Origin: Methylorubrum salsuginis
GTDB lineage: Bacteria > Pseudomonadota > Alphaproteobacteria > Rhizobiales > Beijerinckiaceae
Direction: 5' to 3'
DNA length: 64,000 nucleotides
Assembly: GCF_900114375.1 (NCBI RefSeq)
Contig: NZ_FOSV01000015.1
Coordinates: 62,001 to 126,000 of the forward strand
Under the pieces are notes generated by a model, which ran no database searches, was not told the DNA's origin, and was given only the letters and a program-made list of their open reading frames with translations. The translations under genes were made by a program, and so were the position numbers. This document shows positions 40,946-48,671 of this stretch, in pieces (the first letter of the stretch is position 1; every line of letters starts with the position of its first letter).

Positions 40946-41668
40946 CTAGCGCCCCCCCGGCACGGCGACGGCGCGCTCCAACAGGGTGGCGCCCGCGATC
41001 ACCACGAGGTTGATCAGGACGTAGAGGATCGTGGCCGCGGTGAAGGCCTCGAACACCTGGAACGAGAATTCCTGCATCGAGCGGGCCCGCGCCGTCAGCT
41101 CCAGCAGGCCGATGGTGAGCGCGACCGAGGTGTTCTTGAGGTTGTTCAGGAACTCGGAGGTCAGCGGCGGCAGGATGATCCGGTAGGCGTTGGGCAGGAG
41201 CACGTAACGGTAGGTCTGCGCGACCGTGAAGCCCAAGGCCGTGCCGGCCAGGCGCTGGCCGCGGGGCAGCGACTGGATGCCCGCCCGCACCTGCTCGGCC
41301 ACCCGCGAGGCGGTGAAGAAACCTAAGCACAGCACCGCCGTGTAGAACGGCGCGTCGGGCAGCTGCTTGACCGCCGTGCCGATCTCGGTCGGCAGCACTT
41401 CCGGCAGCACGAAGTACCACAGGAACATCTGCACGAGCAGCGGCACGTTGCGGAACAGCTCGACATAGGCCGTGCCGACGGCGTTGGCGGTCTTGGACGG
41501 CAGCGTGCGCAAGACCCCGATCACCGAGCCGAGGCCGAAGGCGATCACCCAGGAGCAGAGCGCGGTCGCGATCGTCCACGACAGGCCGGAGAGCAGCATG
41601 TCGGCGTAGGTGCCGACGCCCTCCGGCGAGGGCTCGAGGAAGATGCCCCAGTTCCAGGTGTAGTTCAT
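40946..41668 (-). CDS. gltJ: Amino-acid ABC transporter permease (GltJ-like)
   Basis: 240 residues. It begins MNYTWNWGIFLEPSPEGVGTY, typical of GltJ/AatQ. Segments LLSGLSWTIATALCSWVIAFGLGSVIGVL, LLVQMFLWYFVLPEVLP and the EAA loop QVRAGIQSLPRGQRLAGTALGFTVAQTYRYVLLPNAYR are all present. It lies 28 bases after gltI. Paired permease of GltK for acidic amino acids. Confidence 0.93.
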   Translation of the reverse strand: MNYTWNWGIFLEPSPEGVGTYADMLLSGLSWTIATALCSWVIAFGLGSVIGVLRTLPSKTANAVGTAYVELFRNVPLLVQMFLWYFVLPEVLPTEIGTAVKQLPDAPFYTAVLCLGFFTASRVAEQVRAGIQSLPRGQRLAGTALGFTVAQTYRYVLLPNAYRIILPPLTSEFLNNLKNTSVALTIGLLELTARARSMQEFSFQVFEAFTAATILYVLINLVVIAGATLLERAVAVPGGR

Positions 41669-41696
41669 CGCCTCAAGCCCCCGCCCGGCGCCTCAG

Positions 41697-42608
41697 TCAG
41701 TAGGCGGCCGGGTCGGCGCTGTCGCTGGGGTTGGCGAAGGCCTTCTGCATCGCCTCGCTCATCGGAAGCTTCAGGTTGATGCCCCGCGGCGGGATGGCCT
41801 GCGTGAACCACTTCTCGTAGAGCGCCTTGCCCTCCGGGCTCTTGTAGAGCGCGGCGGTGGCCTCATCGACCACGGCCTTGAACGGGGCGTCGTCCTTGCG
41901 CAGCATGATGCCGTAGGGCTCCGGCTTCGACTGCGCCTCCGACGAGATCGCGTAGGCGTCGGGCGTCTTGGAGCCGGCCACCAGCGAGGCGAGCAGCACG
42001 TCGTCCATCACGAAGGCGTCGGCCCGCCCCGTCTCGACCATCAGGAACGCCTCCGCGTGGTCCTTGGCCGGCAGGATCTTCATGCCGAGGGAGCGGGCGG
42101 TGTTGATCTCGTTGATCTGGCGGATGTTGGTGGTGCCCGAGGTGGAGACCACGGTGCGGCCCTTGAGGTCGTCGGTCTTGGTCAGCCCCTTGTCCTTCTT
42201 GGCCACGAACCGCGTCGCGGTGAGGAAGTGGGTGTTGGTGAAGGCCGCCTGCTTCTGCCGGTCGGCGTTGTTGGTGGTCGAGCCGCATTCGAGGTCGATC
42301 GTGCCGTTGGCGATCAGCGGGATGCGGGTGGCCGAGGTCACGGGGTTGAACTTCACATCGAGCTTGTCGAGCTTGAGATGCGTCTTCACCGCGTCGGCGA
42401 CCTTGAGGCAGATGTCGAGGGCGTAGCCCACCGGCTTCTGGTCGCCGTCGAGATAGGAGAACGGCACCGAGGAATCGCGGGTGCCGATGGTGATGGCCCC
42501 GGACTCCTTCACCTTCTTGAGGGTCCCGGTCAGCTCCTGGCCCCGCGCAGGCGCGCCCGCGGTCAGGGCGGTGACGGCGGCGAGGAGGAACGCGTCTCTC
42601 AGGCGCAT
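41697..42608 (-). CDS. gltI: Glutamate/aspartate ABC transporter substrate-binding protein
   Basis: 303 residues from ATG 42608; signal peptide LLAAVTALTAGAPARGQ. Family-3 solute-binding fold: SGAITIGTRDSSVPFSYLDGDQKPVGYALDICLKV, NGTIDLECGSTTNNADRQKQAAFTNTHF (ligand-binding stretch conserved in GltI), GRTVVSTSGTTNIRQINEIN, and the C-terminal PYGIMLRKDDAPFKAVVDEAT. The sequence pattern is that of DEBP/GltI rather than histidine or glutamine binders. It opens the operon. Confidence 0.94.
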   Translation of the reverse strand: MRLRDAFLLAAVTALTAGAPARGQELTGTLKKVKESGAITIGTRDSSVPFSYLDGDQKPVGYALDICLKVADAVKTHLKLDKLDVKFNPVTSATRIPLIANGTIDLECGSTTNNADRQKQAAFTNTHFLTATRFVAKKDKGLTKTDDLKGRTVVSTSGTTNIRQINEINTARSLGMKILPAKDHAEAFLMVETGRADAFVMDDVLLASLVAGSKTPDAYAISSEAQSKPEPYGIMLRKDDAPFKAVVDEATAALYKSPEGKALYEKWFTQAIPPRGINLKLPMSEAMQKAFANPSDSADPAAY

Positions 42609-42781
42609 GCGGCGGACCTTACTTTCTTCGCGGGCGGCCGATGAGGGCCGGATCGGGCCATAGTGAAGCCGGGCGAGACACTTGTCATCCGCCGACCGGC
42701 TTCCTTGTCGGGGCAAGGCCCGTGCCGTGTCAGCCCGATCGCACACATCCGCTCGATCGAGGCGATCCTCCGAGAAGAAAA

Positions 42782-44437
42782 TCAGAAGTCGCGCTGGACC
42801 CGCATGCGGATCTGGGTCGTGTCGTAGCGCTTCTCGGTATAGGCCGGCAGGCCGCCCACGGTGACGGGGCGCGTCTGATCGGCGATGCGGCCGCTCAAGG
42901 GGCCGGTGCCGATGTAGGTGCCCTCGATGCCGATATCGAGATCCTTGACCGGCGACCAGATCAGGCTGGTGCCGGCGATGATCTGGTAGTTGTCGCGCAG
43001 GATCGGGCTGACCGCGAAGGCGGCGCCGGGCGGAGGCGCGGAGGCGCCGACGATGCCGTTCACGAGGCTGAAGGCGTCCCGCGTCCCGCGCGGAAAGCTG
43101 ACCTCGCCGTAGCTGCCGAAGAAGGCCGAGCGCCATTCGGGCGACCAGTAATGCAGGTAGGAGGCGGTCGCCGTGAAGCTCTGCGACAGGGCGATGCGGC
43201 CGGTCAGCGGGTTCACCACGGCGTCGGCCAGGGCGTGGACGAAGGGCGCGCCCTGCACCGGCCCGAGTTGGCTGGCATAGCTCCCGGTGAAGATCGAGAA
43301 GCCGGTATAGAGGAGCGCGCCCTCGCCGTAGGCGCCTTGCAGGTAGAGGCCGTCGCCGGGGGCGATCCAGGGCATGTTGAGCTTGAGGCCGCCCTGCACC
43401 GCCCAGCCATATTCGGTCTGCGCCCCGGAACCGAGGCCGCGGGCGGCAAGCAGCGCCGCGGCGGTGCCGGGCGTCACCGGCCCGGCGGCGGCGCCCGGCA
43501 CCGGCGTCAGGGTGGAGACGGCCGAGTTGGCGATGAAGCCGCCGATGTTCACGTCCTTGACCGCCGCCGAGAGCTGCATCGCGCCCCAGGGCGCGTCGTA
43601 GCGCAGCGACCCGACGAAATCGGGCATGCGCGAGCGCTGGACCGTGTCGAGGAAGACGACGGTGTTGGCGGTGCCGTCGGCGTTGGTGCCGAGGATGACC
43701 GGACTGGGCGCGGTGTTGAAGACGTTGTTGACGCCGCTCTGGCCCGGCCCCGTGGCGGGGGCGCCGAAGGAGGAGGCGTAGAACGGGTTCTTGCGGAAGT
43801 TCGGATCCTCCATCGACAGGGTCGCGGACCAGCCCTCACCGAATTTGTGGGTGTAGGCGAGCAGGTTGGTGGAGGCGAGGTCGGAGCCCGCCGTCGAGGC
43901 GATCAGCTCGTAATCGTGGGCGTAGAAGTCGAAGAACGAGGAGGCGCGGCCCGCCGTCAGCCCGGCGAACTGCACGAAGGCCTTCTCGGCGATGATGAAG
44001 TTCTGCACCCGCCCGAGCTGATCCTGGCCGACCGCCGGGAAGGCGTTGGCGATGCGCTGCTGCGTGCCCGAGGTCATGAACACGCCGGTGCGGCTCGCCG
44101 CCTCCACCCGCAGGAAGGCACGCAGGGTGCCGTAGCCGGTCTGGGTGCGCGCATCGAAGTTCATCCGCATCAACCCGCGATACTGCGACAGGTCGCCGGA
44201 CGAGTTGTTGCGGTTCTGGACCGGAATGGTGCCGGCCTCGAAGCGGGCGCGGCCCGAGACCCGCAGGCAGGTGTCGGTGCCGGGGATGTAGAAGAAACCC
44301 GCCCCGGAGGCGGAGCAGACCCGGACATACTCGATCGGCACCGCCTTCCGCACCGGCAGGTCGGCCGCCCGAGCGGCCGGGGCCACGACCACGAGGAGCG
44401 CCGCCCCCGAGAGAAGCTTTTTCGCGATGTGCCCCAT
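42782..44437 (-). CDS. Porin (Rhizobiales porin_2-type outer-membrane barrel)
   Basis: 551 residues from ATG 44437 with a signal peptide (LLSGAALLVVVAPAARAAD). The mature N-terminus ADLPVRKAVPIEYVRVCSASGAGFFYIPGTDTCLRVSGRARFE, with the paired Cys around GFFYIPGTDTC, is the signature of Methylobacterium/Brucella-type porins. Sixteen or so alternating strands follow, and the protein ends TQIRMRVQRDF with the terminal Phe used for outer-membrane insertion. Forms a general diffusion channel. Two in-frame ATGs upstream would lengthen the signal; the chosen one gives a normal signal length. Downstream of, but separate from, the gltI operon. Confidence 0.9.
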   Translation of the reverse strand: MGHIAKKLLSGAALLVVVAPAARAADLPVRKAVPIEYVRVCSASGAGFFYIPGTDTCLRVSGRARFEAGTIPVQNRNNSSGDLSQYRGLMRMNFDARTQTGYGTLRAFLRVEAASRTGVFMTSGTQQRIANAFPAVGQDQLGRVQNFIIAEKAFVQFAGLTAGRASSFFDFYAHDYELIASTAGSDLASTNLLAYTHKFGEGWSATLSMEDPNFRKNPFYASSFGAPATGPGQSGVNNVFNTAPSPVILGTNADGTANTVVFLDTVQRSRMPDFVGSLRYDAPWGAMQLSAAVKDVNIGGFIANSAVSTLTPVPGAAAGPVTPGTAAALLAARGLGSGAQTEYGWAVQGGLKLNMPWIAPGDGLYLQGAYGEGALLYTGFSIFTGSYASQLGPVQGAPFVHALADAVVNPLTGRIALSQSFTATASYLHYWSPEWRSAFFGSYGEVSFPRGTRDAFSLVNGIVGASAPPPGAAFAVSPILRDNYQIIAGTSLIWSPVKDLDIGIEGTYIGTGPLSGRIADQTRPVTVGGLPAYTEKRYDTTQIRMRVQRDF

Positions 44438-44825
44438 GCCTGCCCCCAGCCGGGCCCGGCTCATCGCCGCCCCGCGCACGCCCGCGCCGCATCATGGCCC
44501 CGTCCGCCGTCTCGCGCGGCGCGTTCGCGGCTCGCCCTGCCCACCGATCGGGCAAGGTGTTCGATGCGGATGCAGAACGTGAAGACTGTCCAGTAAGCGG
44601 AGCGTGGCGGGCTGGACTGGCCATGACAAGCTCGATCGCGCGCTCCACAGGCGCCGGGGGCGAGCTGTGACTTTTTTGCCGGCGCCGGGCTTTCTCCGGC
44701 ACCGCGCGGCCGTTCCCGGGATGATGCCGAGGCGCAGGCCGTGCACCTACGCGGGGTCGGCGAGCGAGGCCGGAGGAGGGGGCAGAGGGAGGGGGCCGGG
44801 CCCGCCGTCCCGAACCGGCTCTCGA
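44438..44825. other. Intergenic region upstream of the porin gene
   Basis: About 390 bases without a credible gene. It must hold the porin promoter and a probable long 5' leader. A GC-rich fold-back around 44680-44703 (GCCGGCGCCGGGC with a later CCGGC) is preceded by a T6 run on the plus strand; this is the wrong side for a terminator of either neighbour. Confidence 0.35.
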
Positions 44826-45329
44826 TCAGGTGCGCGGCGGGCGCCGTTCGGCAATGCGCGCCTGGAACCAGTCCCGCAGCAATTCCCGCTCGTAGAAGAA
44901 TGCCTGCCCGGACGAGGAGCGGGCGTAGCGCGTCAGGAAGTTGAGGTCGGAGACCGCCTCCTCCCCCGCCAGCACGGTGCGGCGGCCCTCGCGCAGGGCG
45001 TAGCGGATGCGGAAGCGCGGCGGGGTGACGTCGTTGACGACGCGCAGGCCGAACGGCGCGTTGGCCCCCGGCTGGTCGAAGCCGGCGAGGTCGATGTCGA
45101 GCACGTCGATGTCGAGGCTCTGGCCCGGCGCCAGCACGCGGCCGCCCAGGCTCTCGAACAGGCGGCGCATCTCGGCGAGCGTCACCCGCAAGGGAGGCCC
45201 CGACCCGAAGCGGTTCTCGGCATCGGTGTAGCGCTCGGGCGCGACGAAGCGGACCGTGACCTGCGCGCAGGCCGGGAGCGGCGCGGCCAGCGCCGCCAGC
45301 AGCGCGGCCGCCCCGAGCGCCCGCCTCAT
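44826..45329 (-). CDS. DUF3016 family secreted protein
   Basis: 167 residues. Signal peptide AAALLAALAAPLPACAQ, then the DUF3016 pattern VTVRFVAPERYTDAENRFGS followed by LAEMRRLFESLGGRVLAPGQSLDIDVLDIDLAG, TPPRFRIRYALREGRRTVLAGEE and SDLNFLTRYARSSSGQAFFYERELLRDWF. All the family blocks are present. Periplasmic; function unknown. The start overlaps the stop of the small upstream gene by 4 bases, so the two are coupled. Confidence 0.85.
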   Translation of the reverse strand: MRRALGAAALLAALAAPLPACAQVTVRFVAPERYTDAENRFGSGPPLRVTLAEMRRLFESLGGRVLAPGQSLDIDVLDIDLAGFDQPGANAPFGLRVVNDVTPPRFRIRYALREGRRTVLAGEEAVSDLNFLTRYARSSSGQAFFYERELLRDWFQARIAERRPPRT

Positions 45330-45541
45330 TGGTGCGAGCGGTTGATGATCGCCTGCAGGGCTCGGGCCACCGGCTCGGTGATGGTGCGCCGGTACTTGCG
45401 GTGGACCAACTGGCCGTTGTGGTAAATGTCCTGTTCGACGTAGAGGCGCTCGCCGTCCCAGCGCACGATGTTGTCGGATTCGGTCGTCTCCTCGACGCCC
45501 AGATCCTGGCGGAGGATCGGTGCGCCGGATGTCGTGTGCAT
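45326..45541 (-). CDS. Conserved-looking small hypothetical protein
   Basis: 71 residues, MHTTSGAPILRQDLGVEETTE at the start and DGERLYVEQDIYHNGQLVHRKYRRTITEPVARALQAIINR at the end. Predicted beta strands then one helix; no signal or membrane segment. Balanced composition and ATGA overlap with the DUF3016 gene make it a real gene. No family recognised. Confidence 0.65.
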   Translation of the reverse strand: MHTTSGAPILRQDLGVEETTESDNIVRWDGERLYVEQDIYHNGQLVHRKYRRTITEPVARALQAIINRSHQ

Positions 45542-45650
45542 GGATCGCCTCGCGTCGGGTGTCTCGCCCGCACCGTCTTAAGGCCTGCGGCGGCGGGGCA
45601 CCAGACGGGCACGCCCATTGACGTGACAGGACGCGCCCGGCGCAGCGGGC

Positions 45651-45750
45651 CTCGTCCCGAAAGATGGTTTCCGACCTTCGGCAAAGAGACGATGCGGCAC
45701 AAGGATCGAGGATCGTCCTCGATCCGATATGCAGGACGACCCTCGATCAT
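45651..45750 (+). repeat. Dispersed ~100-bp repeat, family 1, copy 3
   Basis: CTCGTCCCGAAAGATGGTTTCC ... GACGATGCGGCACAAG ... GATCCGATATGCAGGACGACCCTCGATC aligns with 19235-19340 and 5321-5420 in the same orientation. It occupies most of the gap between the small gene at 45326-45541 and the HhH gene. Confidence 0.65.
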
Positions 45751-45805
45751 CGCGACGGCCCAAGGCCGGCGCCCCAGCCGCCCGCGTCGAGGCCGGAGAC
45801 GACGA

Positions 45806-46348
45806 CTACCTGACCGTCACCTGATCCTTGATGCGCTGGTAGGTGGCGCGGTTGAGCACGCGCTTCGACAGGAGTTGATCGACGGAGGCGTAGGGGCGGT
45901 GCCCGATGATCGTCCGGCCGATGGCGCCGCCGCCCTTGAGGGCGTTCAGCTCGGCGAGCGAGGCGGTGTTGAGATCGACCAGGGCGACCGCGGCCGGGGG
46001 GGCGCTCTCCGCCGCCGCCTCGGTCGGATCGGGCGCAGCCGTGGCGGGGACGGGAGCGGGGGAAGGGGCGGGCGCGGTGACGGACGCGGGCGGCGGGCTC
46101 GGCTCGCGGCGGGGCAGGGACGGTTGCGGCGTGGGCGGCGCCTCGGCCGTCGGGGCGGGCTCGGGCGGCACGGGTTCCGGCGGCGGGACGGGGCGGCTCG
46201 GCTCCGACCGGGGGGCCGGCTGCATCGCGGCCTCGGGCTTGGGGGCCGGGGGAGCGCCGCGCATCCAGACGAACTGGACGAGACCGGCGATGCCCGCGGC
46301 CGCGACCAGAACGAGCAGGACGCGCAGGATCGCCGAACCGCTGAGCAT
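45806..46348 (-). CDS. Membrane-anchored helix-hairpin-helix (ComEA-like) domain protein
   Basis: 180 residues from ATG 46348, which has a very strong GGGGGGAGGG upstream; an earlier in-frame start at 46420 is less likely. Layout: N-terminal TM helix (ILRVLLVLVAAAGIAGLVQFVWM), a long Pro/Ala/Glu-rich linker (about residues 35-115), then a C-terminal HhH domain (LVDLNTASLAELNALKGGGAIGRTIIGHRPYASVDQLLSKRVL). This resembles ComEA-type or DUF655 proteins that bind DNA at the cell surface. No other competence gene is nearby, so a DNA-uptake role is inference. Confidence 0.75.
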   Translation of the reverse strand: MLSGSAILRVLLVLVAAAGIAGLVQFVWMRGAPPAPKPEAAMQPAPRSEPSRPVPPPEPVPPEPAPTAEAPPTPQPSLPRREPSPPPASVTAPAPSPAPVPATAAPDPTEAAAESAPPAAVALVDLNTASLAELNALKGGGAIGRTIIGHRPYASVDQLLSKRVLNRATYQRIKDQVTVR

Positions 46349-46696
46349 GCGAGCCCTCCCCCCAGACGGCTCCGGACGCTCGGAGACTCGGCGCGGAACC
46401 GGCGCGACCCGCCGCGTCACGCTTCGCTGAGGATCTTAGGGCCCTTCGATCCGGCGAACATATGAGCGGATTTGAGAAAAGCGCTCTGTGCACAGGCCGC
46501 TTGCGCACAATCCGGAGAGATTTGCCGAAACGCGCGGCCCGCTCCGCTGTGGCGGCACGGCACCAGGCCGCCTCCGTCGCGCGCGCGGCCGGCGGAACGC
46601 GATACGGTCAAGCTCGTTCTGGTATAAGCTGGGCCATGCGCACGGGCTCCGGCTGACATGAGCCGAGCCGTTCGAACGGTTCTTGGGATCCGACCG
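46349..46696. other. Divergent intergenic region between the HhH and patatin genes
   Basis: About 350 bases. It must contain two outward promoters. The centre (46440-46530) is AT-richer, and a TATAAG stretch lies near 46623-46628, about 70 bases before the patatin start. No operator or repeat was recognised. Confidence 0.35.
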
Positions 46697-47890
46697 ATGC
46701 CTCCTCGCTCCCGCTGGTCTCGCCTGATCGCGGCCGTCCTCGTCGCGGGTCAGGCCGCGTCGTGCTCCTCGTTGCCGCGCACCGCCTACACCAAGGCCGA
46801 GGCCGAGGCCGCCACCGTGCCGGGGATGGTGGGCGTGCGGGCCTATGCCGATGCCACCGCGGCGGAATTCGTCACCATGACGGCGGGCCCCCAGCGCAAG
46901 CGGCAAGCCTTCAGCTACCTCGCCCTCTCGGGCGGCGGCGGCGACGGCGCCTACGGCGCGGGCGTGCTCAACGGCTGGACGGCCTCGGGCGCGCGGCCCG
47001 AATTCACCATCGTGTCCGGCGTCTCGACCGGCGCGCTGATCGCGCCCTTCGCCTTCCTGGGCTCCGGGTACGATTCCTACCTCACCGAGATCTACACCAG
47101 CGGCATCGCCGGCTCGCTGGTGCAGGGGCCGAGCCTCGCCAACGTGCTGTTCGGCTCCGGCCTGTTCGGCGACGGGCGCCTGCGCGACCTGATCGCCCGC
47201 TACGTCACGCCCGACCTGCTGCGGGCGGTGGCCGAGGAGCACGCCAAGGGCCGGCGCCTGCTCGTGGTGACGACGAACCTCGACAGCCAGCGCGCCGTGA
47301 TCTGGAACATGGGGGCCATCGCGGCGAGCGGAGCGCCCAATGCGGTGGCGCTGTTCACCGACGTGCTGACCGCCTCGGCCAGCATCCCGGCGGTGTTCCC
47401 GCCCCAGCTCCTCGACGTGCAGGCGGAGGGCCGCGCCTTCCAGGAGATGCATGTCGACGGCTCGGTGGTGACGCCGGTCTTCACCCTGCCGCAGTCGTTC
47501 CTCGTGCGCGACGGGCGCATCAAGAGCGCCGGCAAGGCCGACATCTTCGTCGTCATCAACGGGCGGCTGGAGCCCGAATTCGACGTCACCAAGAACAACA
47601 CCCTCTCGATCGTCGAGAAGTCCTTCACCACGGCGAGCCGGGCGCGCTCGCGGGCGACGCTGGTGGCCACCGACGCCTTCGCCAGCCGCAACGGCATCGG
47701 CTTCAACCTCACCTATATCGACGAGCGCGCGCCGCAGACCACCACGGCGCGCGGCTTCGACACCGGCTACATGCGCAACCTCTACCAGTTCGGCTACGAG
47801 ACCGGCCGCACCGGCCGGTTCTGGCACCGCAACGTGCCGGCCGCGCCGCTCGTGAAGGACGTGGTGCAGGAGGCGGTGGCCGGGCGCTGA
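46697..47890 (+). CDS. Patatin-like phospholipase, lipoprotein
   Basis: 397 residues from ATG 46697, giving a clean lipoprotein signal (RSRWSRLIAAVLVAGQAASC, lipobox AASC); an ATG at 46658 is also in frame. Patatin features: Gly-rich oxyanion loop LALSGGGGDGAYGAGVLNGW, nucleophile motif SGVSTGALIAPFAF (GxSxG) and the catalytic Asp in HVDGSVVTPV. Ser-Asp dyad lipid acyl hydrolase, probably tethered to the inner or outer membrane facing the periplasm. Substrate likely phospholipid; not demonstrated. Confidence 0.9.
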   Translation: MPPRSRWSRLIAAVLVAGQAASCSSLPRTAYTKAEAEAATVPGMVGVRAYADATAAEFVTMTAGPQRKRQAFSYLALSGGGGDGAYGAGVLNGWTASGARPEFTIVSGVSTGALIAPFAFLGSGYDSYLTEIYTSGIAGSLVQGPSLANVLFGSGLFGDGRLRDLIARYVTPDLLRAVAEEHAKGRRLLVVTTNLDSQRAVIWNMGAIAASGAPNAVALFTDVLTASASIPAVFPPQLLDVQAEGRAFQEMHVDGSVVTPVFTLPQSFLVRDGRIKSAGKADIFVVINGRLEPEFDVTKNNTLSIVEKSFTTASRARSRATLVATDAFASRNGIGFNLTYIDERAPQTTTARGFDTGYMRNLYQFGYETGRTGRFWHRNVPAAPLVKDVVQEAVAGR

Positions 47891-47955
47891 CGCCTCATCC
47901 CGAACGGGGCCGCCGGCTTTCGGAACGGGACGAGGCGAACGCCCAGGCTTTCGCG

Positions 47956-48180
47956 TCAGAGCGTGATCGCCAGCGGCTCCAGGCTGAGCCGCACGGCGCC
48001 GGCCGGGCATCCGCTCTCCGCGGCGGCGTAGCGGATCGCGGCCTCGCGATCCCGAAAATAGCCGCCGCCGAGGCCGTGGCTCTCGAGGGCGACCCAGCGG
48101 CCGCGGCAATCCTGGCCGACGACGTAGCTCAGGGCGACGCGGGCCGGGGGCGGCTCGGCGGAAACAAGCGAAGCGGACAT
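47956..48180 (-). CDS. Small hypothetical protein
   Basis: 74 residues starting MSASLVSAEPPPARVALSYVV. The centre reads DCRGRWVALESHGLGGGYFRDREAAIRYAAAESG, a strand-strand-helix pattern like small DUF2188-type proteins. No signal or membrane segment. Occurs alone between patatin and the small duplicated protein. Reasonable composition; family uncertain. Confidence 0.5.
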   Translation of the reverse strand: MSASLVSAEPPPARVALSYVVGQDCRGRWVALESHGLGGGYFRDREAAIRYAAAESGCPAGAVRLSLEPLAITL

Positions 48181-48377
48181 GATCGGGCAGGGGGTGACGC
48201 GGTCGGGGAAGCGGACCGCGACGGGAAACTGAGCGCCGGGGCGTGAGGATTCGAGCGGGAAAACGGCCCGCAGCGTGAGGAAGTCATCAGGACGGAAGGC
48301 ACGCTTCGAGGCGGCCGCCCTCCCGTGCCCCAGGTCGGCCGACCGAAGCCGGAGGCTCCCCGAAAGGCGGCGGGCCC

Positions 48378-48425
48378 ATGGGCAGGCCTATGGGCAGGCC
48401 TATGGGCGGGCCTATGGGCGGGCCT
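48378..48425. repeat. Four tandem copies of a 12-bp unit
   Basis: ATGGGC(A/G)GGCCT repeated four times without interruption (two copies with A, two with G), preceded by a partial unit and followed by a diverged one. It contains Stu I-like AGGCCT steps. Length is a multiple of three, but no supported gene covers it. Confidence 0.85.
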
Positions 48426-48427
48426 GA

Positions 48428-48450
48428 GGGCGGGGCAGATTGCCCCGCCC
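48428..48450 (-). terminator. Perfect hairpin downstream of the 42-residue gene
   Basis: GGGCGGGGCA-GAT-TGCCCCGCCC, a 10-bp perfect stem, lies 20 bases beyond the stop of the small gene on the minus strand. No T-tract. It immediately follows the 12-bp tandem repeat. Confidence 0.55.
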
Positions 48451-48469
48451 GTCGCGAAACCGCGAAAAC

Positions 48470-48598
48470 CTACTTCCGAAGGATCTTGGTCACCAGCCGG
48501 CCGATCGGCGAGCTCGATCCGGCGTTGCGGTCGTCGCGGATGACGGGGCGGTCCTCGTTGCCGAGGATCTTGGTGACGAGGCGGCCGATCAGGCTCAT
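48470..48598 (-). CDS. 42-residue protein with duplicated IGRLVTKIL motif
   Basis: MSLIGRLVTKILGNEDRPVI at the start and SSSPIGRLVTKILRK at the end: the same nine-residue amphipathic motif occurs at both ends, joined by a charged linker RDDRNAG. At DNA level the two motif copies differ mainly at third codon positions, which suggests selection on the protein. GCGGAG lies 7 bases before the ATG, and a hairpin follows. No known family; the open frame continues upstream, but only this segment is protein-like. Confidence 0.6.
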   Translation of the reverse strand: MSLIGRLVTKILGNEDRPVIRDDRNAGSSSPIGRLVTKILRK

Positions 48599-48671
48599 GG
48601 CGGGCTCCGCGAGGCTCGAGGGAACGGTGCAGCTTATGCCCGTTAACGGCTCGGCCCGCGGCGGCGTTCCG

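Noticed and set aside
44670..44705. Intrinsic terminator near the porin leader
   Set aside because: The T-run lies before the hairpin on the plus strand and so cannot terminate either neighbouring minus-strand transcript.
48325..48543. Open frames translating the 12-bp repeat as MGRPMGRP / AGLWAGLW runs
   Set aside because: Both are by-products of the tandem repeat, and the stronger gene candidate lies on the other strand.
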